A stretch of DNA of 29,383 nucleotides from NCBI GenBank assembly GCA_001871685.1, contig MNVK01000008.1, positions 1-29,383 of the forward strand, read 5' to 3'. Below are positions 15,744 to 23,441 of the stretch, one piece after another (positions within the stretch are counted from its first letter, which is position 1; each line of letters begins with the position of its first letter). A program made the position numbers and the translations under genes. The notes under the pieces are model-generated. The model made no database searches. It saw only the letters and a program-made list of their open reading frames with translations, and had not been told where the DNA came from. This stretch comes from Nitrospirae bacterium CG1_02_44_142. Lineage in GTDB: Bacteria; Nitrospirota; Thermodesulfovibrionia; Thermodesulfovibrionales; UBA1546.

Positions 15744-16442
15744 ATGCCTTTAAGAAACTGGATAAAGAGCGCTAATTTTGCAATAGAAGGGATACTTCAT
15801 GCTGCCAGAACGCAGAGGCATCTGAGGTATCATTTTTACAGCGCGGCCGCCGTTCTTCTTGTAAGTTATATCCTCGGCGTTTCACGGATAGAGTTTATGC
15901 TAATCGCTCTCTCTGTAATAGCGGTGCTTCTTTCAGAGATGTTTAATACCTCCATAGAGGCAATAGTTGATATTGTATCGCCTAACCGCAGCGAAAAGGC
16001 GCGCATAGCAAAAGACATAGCGGCAGGAGGGGTATTCGTAACTGCATTCGGGGCGGCAGTTGTCGGATATATAGTCTTATCCCCTTACATCCGTAATGTT
16101 TTCCATAAGGGGCTCTACATCGCAAAACACTCAAGAGAAGAGATTACCGTTATCTCATTTGTAATGGTCGTTATCCTGGTTGTAATAACAAAGGCGTATT
16201 TCGGAAAAGGGCAGCCGCTGCGCGGCGGGATGCCGAGCGGCCATGCCGCGCTCGCATTCTCGGCATGGACAGCCGTAACATTCATAGCAGAGAACTTTAC
16301 CGCCTCCCTGCTGTCTTTTATTCTCGCTGTAATAATCGCTCAGAGCAGGGTTGCAACAAAGGTTCACACGTGGTGGGAGGTAATTCTCGGAAGCCTTATG
16401 GGAGCAGGCGTAACACTTCTGCTGTTCAGGGTATTCATGTAA
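15744..16442 (+). CDS. Diacylglycerol/undecaprenol kinase fused to a PAP2 phosphatase
   Basis: A 232-residue membrane protein. Residues 1-115 are a DgkA-family kinase: EMFNTSIEAIVD at 65-76 with the catalytic Glu, and KDIAAGG at 90-96. Residues 130-232 are a PAP2 phosphatase: Lys150 and Arg160, PSGH at 164-167, and SR-x5-H-x3-E at 201-212, with Glu where Asp is usual. Several hydrophobic helices span the membrane in each half. The kinase half would phosphorylate undecaprenol or diacylglycerol and the PAP2 half would remove phosphate, for example from undecaprenyl pyrophosphate, so the fusion may recycle the cell-wall lipid carrier. The substrate is inferred. No ribosome site is seen, and a TATACT lies four bases before the ATG. 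Confidence 0.88.
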   Translation: MPLRNWIKSANFAIEGILHAARTQRHLRYHFYSAAAVLLVSYILGVSRIEFMLIALSVIAVLLSEMFNTSIEAIVDIVSPNRSEKARIAKDIAAGGVFVTAFGAAVVGYIVLSPYIRNVFHKGLYIAKHSREEITVISFVMVVILVVITKAYFGKGQPLRGGMPSGHAALAFSAWTAVTFIAENFTASLLSFILAVIIAQSRVATKVHTWWEVILGSLMGAGVTLLLFRVFM

Positions 16443-16444
16443 AC

Positions 16445-16590
16445 TAATACAAACGCATTATAGTTTTACATTGTCATTGCGAGCGACCAACGGGAGCGTG
16501 GCAATCGCTCTTATAACTACGAGATTGCTTCGTCGTCCCGAGCTGCTCGGGACTCCTCGCAATGACACTTTGTTTACTGCGTTTGTATTA
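16445..16590. repeat. MITE-like palindromic element with 13-base perfect terminal inverted repeats
   Basis: TAATACAAACGCA (16445-16457) is exactly mirrored by TGCGTTTGTATTA (16578-16590). Inside are GTCATTGCGAG and CTCGCAATGAC arms, the GTGGCAATC and GAGATTGCTTCG modules of a repeat common in environmental genomes, and a perfect GTCCCGAGC-T-GCTCGGGAC palindrome at 16535-16553. The element occupies nearly the whole gap between two convergent genes, where it may act as a two-way terminator. Confidence 0.8.
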
Positions 16591-16604
16591 ATCCCCAGTT
16601 TTAA

Positions 16605-19600
16605 TCAGGAGACTGCCTCTACCCTGTTTCTGCCTTTCTCAACAGCAAGTAAAAGCGCCTTCTCTGCAGACCGGACTAACTCCTCGGCGGACTGCCCCTT
16701 AAATTCCAATACGCCTATGCTTGCAGTGAGCCTGCCGTTAGGCTGGCTCTCCTCTTTAAGAAACGGGTAATCATGAATTGTGGAGAGAGACCTTTTGCAT
16801 AGAGTAACGCCTGAAGAGAGGAATGTGTTCGTAAGCATCACGGCAAAGGCGCCGCCGCCGTATCTTACAACAACATCAGCGCCCCTGATATTTTTTCTGA
16901 GAAGCTCCGCAACCTTCCGCAAGGCAAGGTTGCCGTAGTATTCTCCATGCCTATCCACATAATGGCTGAAGTGGTCCATATCCAATATGGCGAGCACAAG
17001 AGGAATGTTATACCTCCTGGCCCTGTTAGTCTCCTGCGCCAGCCTGATTTGAAAATATCTGTGATTGAAGATGCCTGTTATGTCATCAATAAGCCCAGCC
17101 CTTTGGGGATGTAAGACCTCCAGGTCTCTCAGATGTGTTACAAGCGCCCTTGAATTAAGCGCATCTTTTTTCAGCACCCTTTCTACCTGCCCTGTCATCT
17201 GGAGGCGTTCATCCTCCGAAAGCGGCCCCGAGGTTAGGGCAAAGATAGGCATCATTTTTGTGGCAGGATTTTCTTTAAAACTCTTGATGAGATTAAAACC
17301 GCCTTCGGGAATATTCAGGTCTATAATCGCAACATTAGGGTTGGTTGCCAGCGCAAGATTAACCCCCTCCTGAGAATTAGCTGCCGAATGCACCAGAAAT
17401 CCTTCGCCTCCAAGTATGCTGTGAAGGTGTTTTTGAATATCTGCATCAGACGTAATAGTGAGGATGGCGACGGGACCGCGCCTCTTTTTTACTGCTAAAG
17501 AGAGTTCTTCAAGCCTGCTCAGCAGGGCCGCCTTATCCACAGGTTTTACAAGATAATCTGCAGCTCCGAGAGCAAAACCGAGTTCCTTATTGTCAATTAT
17601 TGAATGGATAATTACCGGAATATCGCTTGTGTCTGTATCTGCCTTAAGAGACTGCAGCACTTCCCATCCGTCTTTTTTGGGGAGCATTATATCCAGGGTT
17701 ATGACAAAGGGCCTCAATGCCTTGGCCCGGGATATTGCCTCAACACCGTCATAGGCCTGGGCCACCCTGTAGCCGGCCTGAGTAAGATGGATGGACAGCA
17801 GCTCTGAAGTCGGGATATCATCCTCTACAATAAGAACCAGCGGCGAGGTCTCTCCTGCCTGCGCAGCAATAGGGGCAGCTTCGGACAAGGGCTGTCTTTC
17901 TTCTATACGGCTTTCAGGCATAACTACCGGCATATACACATTAAATGCGCTTCCCCGGCCCCCGATATGCTCGGGGCTCTCCACCTCTATATATCCGCCG
18001 TGCAGGTCCACAAGCTTTTTTGTTAAAGACAGGCCGAGACCTGTGCCCTCAGTTGATTTTGACGGGTCCAGCTGTTCAAATTCATCAAACACCCTTTCTT
18101 TGTCTTTGGCTCTGATGCCGACGCCGGTGTCCCAGACTGAGAGTTTCAAAAACTCCTGTCCCTTAACAGCCCAGGGAAATAAGTCTTTATTTATTAATTT
18201 TTCCGCTCTTATTCCTACCTTGCCTGATTCCGGCGTAAATTTAATTGCGTTAGACAAGAGATTGTAGAGAATCTGCTTGAACTTGACCTTATCCGCAGTA
18301 AAATTGGAAACTTCAGGGCTTATATCCGTTTTTAGTTCTATAAGTTTTTTATCCGCAAGATATTTGACAACTACAAGCACCTCATCTATAACAGCCTTCA
18401 AAGAGAACGTCTCATATGAAAGCTCTATCCTGCCTGCCTCTATCTTAGCGAGGTCTAATATGTTATTTACGAGGTGCAGGAGATGTTTGCCAGAAGTGAG
18501 TATGTTCGTTATATGCCTTTGCTGCTTTTCATTTATATCGCCGAAGGTTCTGTCAAGGAGGACTTCTGAGAATCCGACTATAGAATGAAGCGGGGTCCGC
18601 AGTTCATGGCTCATGTTTGCTATAAACCGCCCTTTTATCTCATCTGCCCTTCTTAGTTCTCTGTTTATCCTTTCAAGTTCCCTGGTCCTTTCAAGCACCT
18701 TTTCTTCAAGGCTCTGAGTCAATTCTTCAAGCTCCTTGTTTTTATCTTCAAGCTTTTCTCTTAACTGCTTTTCTTCGGTAATGTCCTTGCTGATGCCGAC
18801 TGTGCCTATGATATGGCCGGTTTTATCCCTGAGACGGGAGATTGTAAGGCTTATATCCACCTGAGCGCCGTCTTTTTTCAGAAGTTTTGTTTCGTAATTA
18901 TATACCGCCCCTTCTTCTTTCAGCGTCTCAAGAATCTTTTCTCTTTCTTCCTTATCCACATAAAACCCGGCCGCGTCCCTGCCTATAACCTCATCCGCCC
19001 TGTAGCCCAGAATCCTCTCCCCGCCTTTTGAGAATTTAACAATCCTCCCCCTGTTGTCAGTCGTGGCAATCATATCCTGTGAATCATCAAACACTCCCTG
19101 AAGATAACCGAGTGATTCTTCAAGGTCATGGAAGAGTTTGAATCTCTCTATGTCCTGCGCGGCAAAAGAAGAGAAAATCTTTATGAGATTTTTATGCCTC
19201 TCAGTAAATTCCCTCTCCTTGAAATCGTCCAGATAGAGAATCCCGACAATGCCGCCGTCGAGAAGAAGCGGAGACGCCAGAAGCGACTTTATTCCTCCCT
19301 GTAATATCTTTGTGCCCTTAAACAGCGGCTCTTTCTCCGTGTCCTGAAACTCAAGCGGTTCTTTATGACTGAGTATGCGGGACGTCAGGCCCTCCTTTCT
19401 CGGCTTCCAGCGCTGCTCTTTAAAGAACTCACGGCTCAATCCCCTATGCGCAGCCATAACCATTTCATCGCCGTCAACAAAGGCAATGCTGCCGGCAGGC
19501 GCCTCCGTGAGTTTCATGGCAGACTTTAATACTTTGTTTAAAACCTCCTCAAGATTTCTGGCCTTCGTAATAGTGATGCCGTTCTGATAGAGAACGCCCA

Positions 19601-19934
19601 TATCGTTCTTTGCAAGCTGCTGCCTCCTTACAATGTCCCATAGGAACCTTGCGCTTGTGCCTTCAATAATCTCTACAGGATAAGGAGCGGTCTGTTTGAT
19701 GAATTCGCTGACCTTTGGCTCGCCGGTTGAATTTATTACAATCTCCGGGCTCTGGCTGAAGAGGGCTCTCACGTCCTCGGCAATAAAGACGCCCCATTCT
19801 TTTGCCAGGTTAAGTCCCGGGGCTTTGTTGTCTTTATCGGTTATGCCTACTACCTTCACCTCGCCGTTAATATGAAATACTTCAAGAAGATAGCTTCCGC
19901 CTTTTCCTGCGCCTACTATGGCGACCTTAATCAT
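16605..19934 (-). CDS. Hybrid histidine kinase with N-terminal Rossmann domain and degenerate GGDEF
   Basis: A 1109-residue soluble signalling protein. Order: Rossmann-like dinucleotide-binding domain (1-105, GAGKGG at 8-13), GAF (about 125-270), PAS (280-390), coiled coil (390-435), HisKA with His443 (SHELRTPLH), HATPase with NLLSNAIKF, DTGVGI and GTGLGL (545-670), receiver 1 with Asp748, receiver 2 with Asp872, then a GGDEF-like domain (950-1109). In the last, GGDEF is GGGAF (1026-1030), so it should not make c-di-GMP, yet the RGAD inhibitory site (1017-1020) is kept, hinting at c-di-GMP binding. GGGAGGT precedes the ATG. The HD-GYP regulator gene lies upstream on the same strand. What the Rossmann domain binds is unknown, perhaps NAD(H). 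Confidence 0.92.
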   Translation of the reverse strand: MIKVAIVGAGKGGSYLLEVFHINGEVKVVGITDKDNKAPGLNLAKEWGVFIAEDVRALFSQSPEIVINSTGEPKVSEFIKQTAPYPVEIIEGTSARFLWDIVRRQQLAKNDMGVLYQNGITITKARNLEEVLNKVLKSAMKLTEAPAGSIAFVDGDEMVMAAHRGLSREFFKEQRWKPRKEGLTSRILSHKEPLEFQDTEKEPLFKGTKILQGGIKSLLASPLLLDGGIVGILYLDDFKEREFTERHKNLIKIFSSFAAQDIERFKLFHDLEESLGYLQGVFDDSQDMIATTDNRGRIVKFSKGGERILGYRADEVIGRDAAGFYVDKEEREKILETLKEEGAVYNYETKLLKKDGAQVDISLTISRLRDKTGHIIGTVGISKDITEEKQLREKLEDKNKELEELTQSLEEKVLERTRELERINRELRRADEIKGRFIANMSHELRTPLHSIVGFSEVLLDRTFGDINEKQQRHITNILTSGKHLLHLVNNILDLAKIEAGRIELSYETFSLKAVIDEVLVVVKYLADKKLIELKTDISPEVSNFTADKVKFKQILYNLLSNAIKFTPESGKVGIRAEKLINKDLFPWAVKGQEFLKLSVWDTGVGIRAKDKERVFDEFEQLDPSKSTEGTGLGLSLTKKLVDLHGGYIEVESPEHIGGRGSAFNVYMPVVMPESRIEERQPLSEAAPIAAQAGETSPLVLIVEDDIPTSELLSIHLTQAGYRVAQAYDGVEAISRAKALRPFVITLDIMLPKKDGWEVLQSLKADTDTSDIPVIIHSIIDNKELGFALGAADYLVKPVDKAALLSRLEELSLAVKKRRGPVAILTITSDADIQKHLHSILGGEGFLVHSAANSQEGVNLALATNPNVAIIDLNIPEGGFNLIKSFKENPATKMMPIFALTSGPLSEDERLQMTGQVERVLKKDALNSRALVTHLRDLEVLHPQRAGLIDDITGIFNHRYFQIRLAQETNRARRYNIPLVLAILDMDHFSHYVDRHGEYYGNLALRKVAELLRKNIRGADVVVRYGGGAFAVMLTNTFLSSGVTLCKRSLSTIHDYPFLKEESQPNGRLTASIGVLEFKGQSAEELVRSAEKALLLAVEKGRNRVEAVS
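17958..17977. repeat. Short palindrome inside the hybrid kinase gene
   Basis: CCCCGA-NNNNN-TCGGGG, flanked by GC/GC, forms a hairpin and matches the TCCCGAGC/GCTCGGGA family. It encodes PEHIGG in the G2/G3 part of the ATPase domain, where relatives have a shorter EPGKGS-type loop. Confidence 0.5.
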
Positions 19935-19978
19935 TTCTTAAGACCTCCCATAATCAAATAACCAAACACCAATTGAAA

Positions 19979-20076
19979 TCTGATGCATGATTCATGATAC
20001 CCCCCTTTAATTCCCCCCTTGCTAAGGGGGGATAGAGGGGGGTTGTATTTTGCATCTTGCATCCTGTATCCTGTAT
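19979..20076. repeat. Palindromic repeat cluster between kinase and HD-GYP gene
   Basis: A C-run/G-run palindrome (19999-20045, centre TTGCTAA) is flanked by TGATGCATGATTCATGAT on one side and a TGCATCTTGCATCCTGTATC tandem on the other. The flank reaches the stop codon of the HD-GYP gene. Confidence 0.75.
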
Positions 20077-21059
20077 CAAGATTTTCCCATCATCATCTCT
20101 ACAAACCTTTCCAGGAGCACGGGGTCCCACTGCCCGAAGTTTTTTTCTTCTTCCATTTTCTTAAGCGCCTTCTCTATAGAAATGGGCCTTCTGTAGGGCC
20201 TTTCTGACGCCATTGCGTCAAAAGTATCCACAATTGAAAGAATCCTTGCCATAACCGGTATCTGCTCGCCCTTAAGCCCGTCAGGGAATCCCGCGCCGTC
20301 CCACCTCTCATGATGATGTCTTATAACCGGCAGTATTACGCTGAGCGAATGAAGCGGCCTGCATATTTTTTCTCCTATAATTGTGTGCTGTTCTACAATA
20401 TGCAATTCTTCTTTTGTGAGAATATTTCTTTTATGAAGGATAGAATCTTCTACGCCTATCTTGCCTATATCATGAAGGACGCCTGCCTTCCTGATGAGAT
20501 TCTGCTCTTTTTCCTGAAAACCTATAATGGAGGCAAATTCCGCTGAAAGATTCCCCACTCTTTCCGAATGTCCTTTTGTATAAGGGTCTTTTGACTCCAG
20601 GGCGATTGCCAGCGTAATGATTATGCTCTCTGAATGGTCCAGCTCTTCCTGAAGCTTTTTAAATTTTAGAAGTGAACGGACTTTCGTAGTAAGTTCAATA
20701 GATTTAAAAGGTTTGGTTATAAAGTCGTCAGCGCCGGCCTCAATACCGGCGATTTTGTCTTCCAGCTCTGACAGTGAGGTTACAAGGATTACAGGAAAGA
20801 ATCTGGCCCCGCTCTTCTCTTTCAGCCTTCTGCAAAGTTCATAACCGTTCATGCCCGGCATCATCACGTCCAGGATAGCCATGTCAGATGAGGACTTTTC
20901 AAGGAGCCGGAGCGCTTCATCGGCGTTATGCGCGGTCACAACACGGCAGCCTTCTTTCTCAAAGATAGCCTCCATCAGTTCCAGATGAATCTGGAGGTCA
21001 TCCACAATGAGGATAGAAGACTTTTCTTCTTCCATCAAACATTCGGGATAGGGCGCCAT
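20076..21059 (-). CDS. Response regulator with HD-GYP phosphodiesterase domain
   Basis: A 327-residue protein. The receiver domain is at about 15-130, with phospho-acceptor Asp64 (AILDVMMPGMNG) and Lys116 (TKPF). The HD-GYP domain at 145-325 has HDIGK (His197-Asp198), the HHERWDG segment (249-255), and GFP in place of GYP (257-259), a tolerated variant. HD-GYP enzymes hydrolyse c-di-GMP with a di- or tri-metal centre. The gene precedes the hybrid kinase on the same strand, so that kinase is the likely phosphate donor; this is inference. The start is uncertain: the ATG at 21059 is used here, a TTG at 21065 and an ATG at 21035 are alternatives, and none has a good ribosome site. Confidence 0.92.
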   Translation of the reverse strand: MAPYPECLMEEEKSSILIVDDLQIHLELMEAIFEKEGCRVVTAHNADEALRLLEKSSSDMAILDVMMPGMNGYELCRRLKEKSGARFFPVILVTSLSELEDKIAGIEAGADDFITKPFKSIELTTKVRSLLKFKKLQEELDHSESIIITLAIALESKDPYTKGHSERVGNLSAEFASIIGFQEKEQNLIRKAGVLHDIGKIGVEDSILHKRNILTKEELHIVEQHTIIGEKICRPLHSLSVILPVIRHHHERWDGAGFPDGLKGEQIPVMARILSIVDTFDAMASERPYRRPISIEKALKKMEEEKNFGQWDPVLLERFVEMMMGKS

Positions 21060-21104
21060 AGACAATTAAACCACCCGACTGCCCTGCTTGTCAAGAACTG
21101 ATAA

Positions 21105-21180
21105 AGAGCAATAGCGCAGAAGAGCAGAAGCGCAGAAGGATGAAAACTACTGCTCTACTGTGCTACTGTTCTGCTGCTCT
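21105..21180. repeat. AGAGCA/AGAAG palindromic repeat
   Basis: The left half (AGAGCAATAGCGCAGAAGAG and on) is imperfectly mirrored by the right half (CTACTGCTCTACTGTGCTAC and on). It fills the gap between the pfk 3' end and the HD-GYP start, and as RNA would form a long hairpin. Confidence 0.65.
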
Positions 21181-21184
21181 AATG

Positions 21185-22399
21185 CTACAGATGTCTTTTG
21201 GGTATTCCTTTCACTTCCACAAGCTCATATTCAAATTTCTGAGGCTTTCTCCCAAAGCAGGTGCCGAGGCTTTCAAACAGCGCTATCTCACTTATATCCA
21301 CACCCCTCCTCTTTATAGCCTCTGATGTAGGGATATAGCATATCTTATTCCCCTCCACATCAACCACTGTATTGCCTATCTTGCCTTCAAGCAAAAGCAG
21401 GACTGACGCCGCGCCTGCCCTCTGTCCGAAATTAACGTCGTAGGCAGACGAAGGACCCGAGCGCACCAGGTGTCCCGGCGTTACCTCTCTGACTTCCGGT
21501 ATCTCATAAACGCCCGGCGCATACATCCCGGCCCTCTTCATAAACTCTTTAACGTCAGGGTCTGTCTTCAGTCTCTTTTCAATCTGCTGTTTTACATATT
21601 TAGCAGCCCCGGCAAGTTTCCTGTGGCCAAAGGCGTCAACCCCGGCGGATTCGTCATACAAGAGTTCGCCTCTTGCGGTCTTGATGCCTTCCGCTGTCAC
21701 AATTATGTATGTGCCAGCCTTAACGTCGCTTCTTTCCACCCGCGCAAAGTATGTGGTCTTCATGTGCCCATATACAACATCAAAATCAACCGGAATCTCA
21801 GGAAGAAGAATGCAGTCAGCCTCTGCTCCCATGCCGCCGCGCAGGGCGGTGTGTCCTACGTATCTGCCGAAAACTTCCATCACAATGATTCGGTTGTGGC
21901 TCAGCCCCGTGGTCTTTATGTCCCTGGTGAAAAGGGCAATCCTGTTTACTGCGGAATCTCCTCCGACGCTGTAAGGTTGAAGGTCCAGGTCCATGGTCTT
22001 CGGCACATGAACACACGGGATGCCGTGAGAGGTAAGGTCAATAACAACGCTTCCCGTATCGTCGCCTCCACTTATAATCAGGGCGTCTATCCTGAATTTT
22101 TTAAGCCCGGTCTTAATCCTCTCATAAGTATTCGGGTCTTTTATCTTGCTTATCTTTACCCTTGAATGTCCCGCCTCTGAACCGGCAAGAGACGCCTCAA
22201 TGCGGCTTACCCTCTCCGCATTTAGAACTACAACATTTTCAAGGTCCACAAGATTATAAAGTCCCGCATAACCGTTCGGGATAACTACTGTTTCAATGCC
22301 ATGCGCGTATGCCTCCCGCGCGGCGCTCTTGATAACTGCGTTTAAGCCTCCGCAGTCTCCGCCGCTTGTGATAATTCCTATTCTCTTTATGTCAGCCAT
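21185..22399 (-). CDS. pfp: 6-phosphofructokinase, probably pyrophosphate-dependent
   Basis: Phosphorylates fructose 6-phosphate at C1 in glycolysis. The 404-residue protein begins with RIGIITSGGDCGGLNAVIK, followed by GGDD at 111-114, PKTMDLD at 133-139 with catalytic Asp137, and MEVFGRYVGHTA. Two positions decide the phosphate donor: Asp114, equivalent to E. coli Gly104, and Lys134, equivalent to Gly124. Both match the pyrophosphate-using enzymes, so it is likely reversible and PPi-dependent, as in many anaerobes. AGGAGG lies just before the ATG. The gene stands alone between two palindromic repeats. The symbol reflects this inference; if it uses ATP it would be pfkA. Confidence 0.88.
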   Translation of the reverse strand: MADIKRIGIITSGGDCGGLNAVIKSAAREAYAHGIETVVIPNGYAGLYNLVDLENVVVLNAERVSRIEASLAGSEAGHSRVKISKIKDPNTYERIKTGLKKFRIDALIISGGDDTGSVVIDLTSHGIPCVHVPKTMDLDLQPYSVGGDSAVNRIALFTRDIKTTGLSHNRIIVMEVFGRYVGHTALRGGMGAEADCILLPEIPVDFDVVYGHMKTTYFARVERSDVKAGTYIIVTAEGIKTARGELLYDESAGVDAFGHRKLAGAAKYVKQQIEKRLKTDPDVKEFMKRAGMYAPGVYEIPEVREVTPGHLVRSGPSSAYDVNFGQRAGAASVLLLLEGKIGNTVVDVEGNKICYIPTSEAIKRRGVDISEIALFESLGTCFGRKPQKFEYELVEVKGIPKRHL

Positions 22400-22410
22400 A
22401 AAATCCTCCT

Positions 22411-22490
22411 GATAACGTTATTGCGTTATAGAGTTATTGCGTTTATTTTTTCTTATCGCTATAACGCTCAACGCTGAACGCTATAACGCT
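22411..22490. repeat. AACGTTATTGCG / CGCTATAACG palindromic repeat
   Basis: AT-rich units such as GCGTTATAG are mirrored by CTATAACGC across a TTTATTTTTTC centre. It lies in the 228-base divergent gap between pfk and the DUF72 gene. The remainder of that gap shows no further feature. Confidence 0.65.
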
Positions 22491-22627
22491 CTTGTCTGCC
22501 GTCTATTATAAAACCACCTGCATCTAATTTTCCATAAAAGTCTTCACGGCAAATCCTAAAATCTGCGCTGGCTCCTCTGTTTTACACTCTCAAGAGAGCA
22601 AAAAACCTTTCAATACAAGGCAGTTAT

Positions 22628-23371
22628 ATGATACAATGTTCTATGCCTTGCGTGAAGATAGGGTGCAGCGGATTTATGTTTGATGACTGGCAGGAGACAT
22701 TTTACCCTGAAGGCCTCTCCAGAAGACACTGGCTTGAATACTATTATAAAAAATTCGCAACCGTTGAGCTTGACATCGCTTTTTACGGCGTCCCTGAAAA
22801 AGAAACCTTTTCAAAGTGGCACAGCGAGACGCCAAAAGACTTTGTAATCTCACTTAAGGGAAGCCGGTTTATAACCCATGTCAAAAAATTAAAATCACCT
22901 GCCGAACCTCTGGATGTATTCCTTTCAAGGATAACCGCATTAGGAGAAAAATTAGGGGTTGTCCTCTGGCAGTTCCCGTCTGAATTTAAGGCGGATGTCG
23001 GCAAACTTAAAGATTTTCTTGAGGCGCTGAGCCAATATAAGGTAAGAAATGCCTTTGAATTCAGGGATAAAAGCTGGATAAACAAAACTATCATGTCGCT
23101 GCTGGGGAAAAACAATACTGCGCTGTGCCTCGCGGACTGGCCTGACTTTTTGTGTGAAGCGCCGACTACCGCTGATTTCGTATATATCAGGAGACACGGC
23201 GTTGACGGGAAATGCGTCTCTTGCTATACAACCGAGCAGTTGAAAGCAGAGGGCAAGGCAATAAACAAATTTCTGAAAGAGGGCAAAGACGTCTTTCTGT
23301 ATTTCAATAACACAGCGCATGGTTATGCTCCGCAGAATGCCAGGGAACTCAGAAAGATTCTTAAAAAGTGA
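22628..23371 (+). CDS. DUF72 (YecE-like) family protein
   Basis: A 247-residue TIM-barrel-like protein of the YecE/DUF72 family. Hallmarks are VKIGCSGFMFDDWQETFYP at the start, YYKKFATVELDIAFYGVP, then SKWHSETPKDFVISLKGSRF, and the late VFLYFNNTAHGYAPQNA segment. Members occur in most bacteria and archaea; their biochemical role is unsettled. The start at 22628 has a weak AAGG upstream, and an in-frame ATG at 22643 is also possible. It precedes recN by 70 bases. Confidence 0.9.
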   Translation: MIQCSMPCVKIGCSGFMFDDWQETFYPEGLSRRHWLEYYYKKFATVELDIAFYGVPEKETFSKWHSETPKDFVISLKGSRFITHVKKLKSPAEPLDVFLSRITALGEKLGVVLWQFPSEFKADVGKLKDFLEALSQYKVRNAFEFRDKSWINKTIMSLLGKNNTALCLADWPDFLCEAPTTADFVYIRRHGVDGKCVSCYTTEQLKAEGKAINKFLKEGKDVFLYFNNTAHGYAPQNARELRKILKK

Positions 23372-23392
23372 AACAGGGCATATACAGTGAAC

Positions 23393-23430
23393 TGTGTCAG
23401 CAGCGAACACTGAAAACTGACGCTGGCACA
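23393..23430. repeat. Hairpin between the DUF72 gene and recN
   Basis: TGTGTCAGCAGCG pairs with CGCTGGCACA, and the flanks contain CAGTGAACTG and GAACACTGAAAACTG tandem-like units. It may be a terminator-like or degraded palindromic repeat. Confidence 0.45.
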
Positions 23431-23441
23431 TTTTTGGAACA

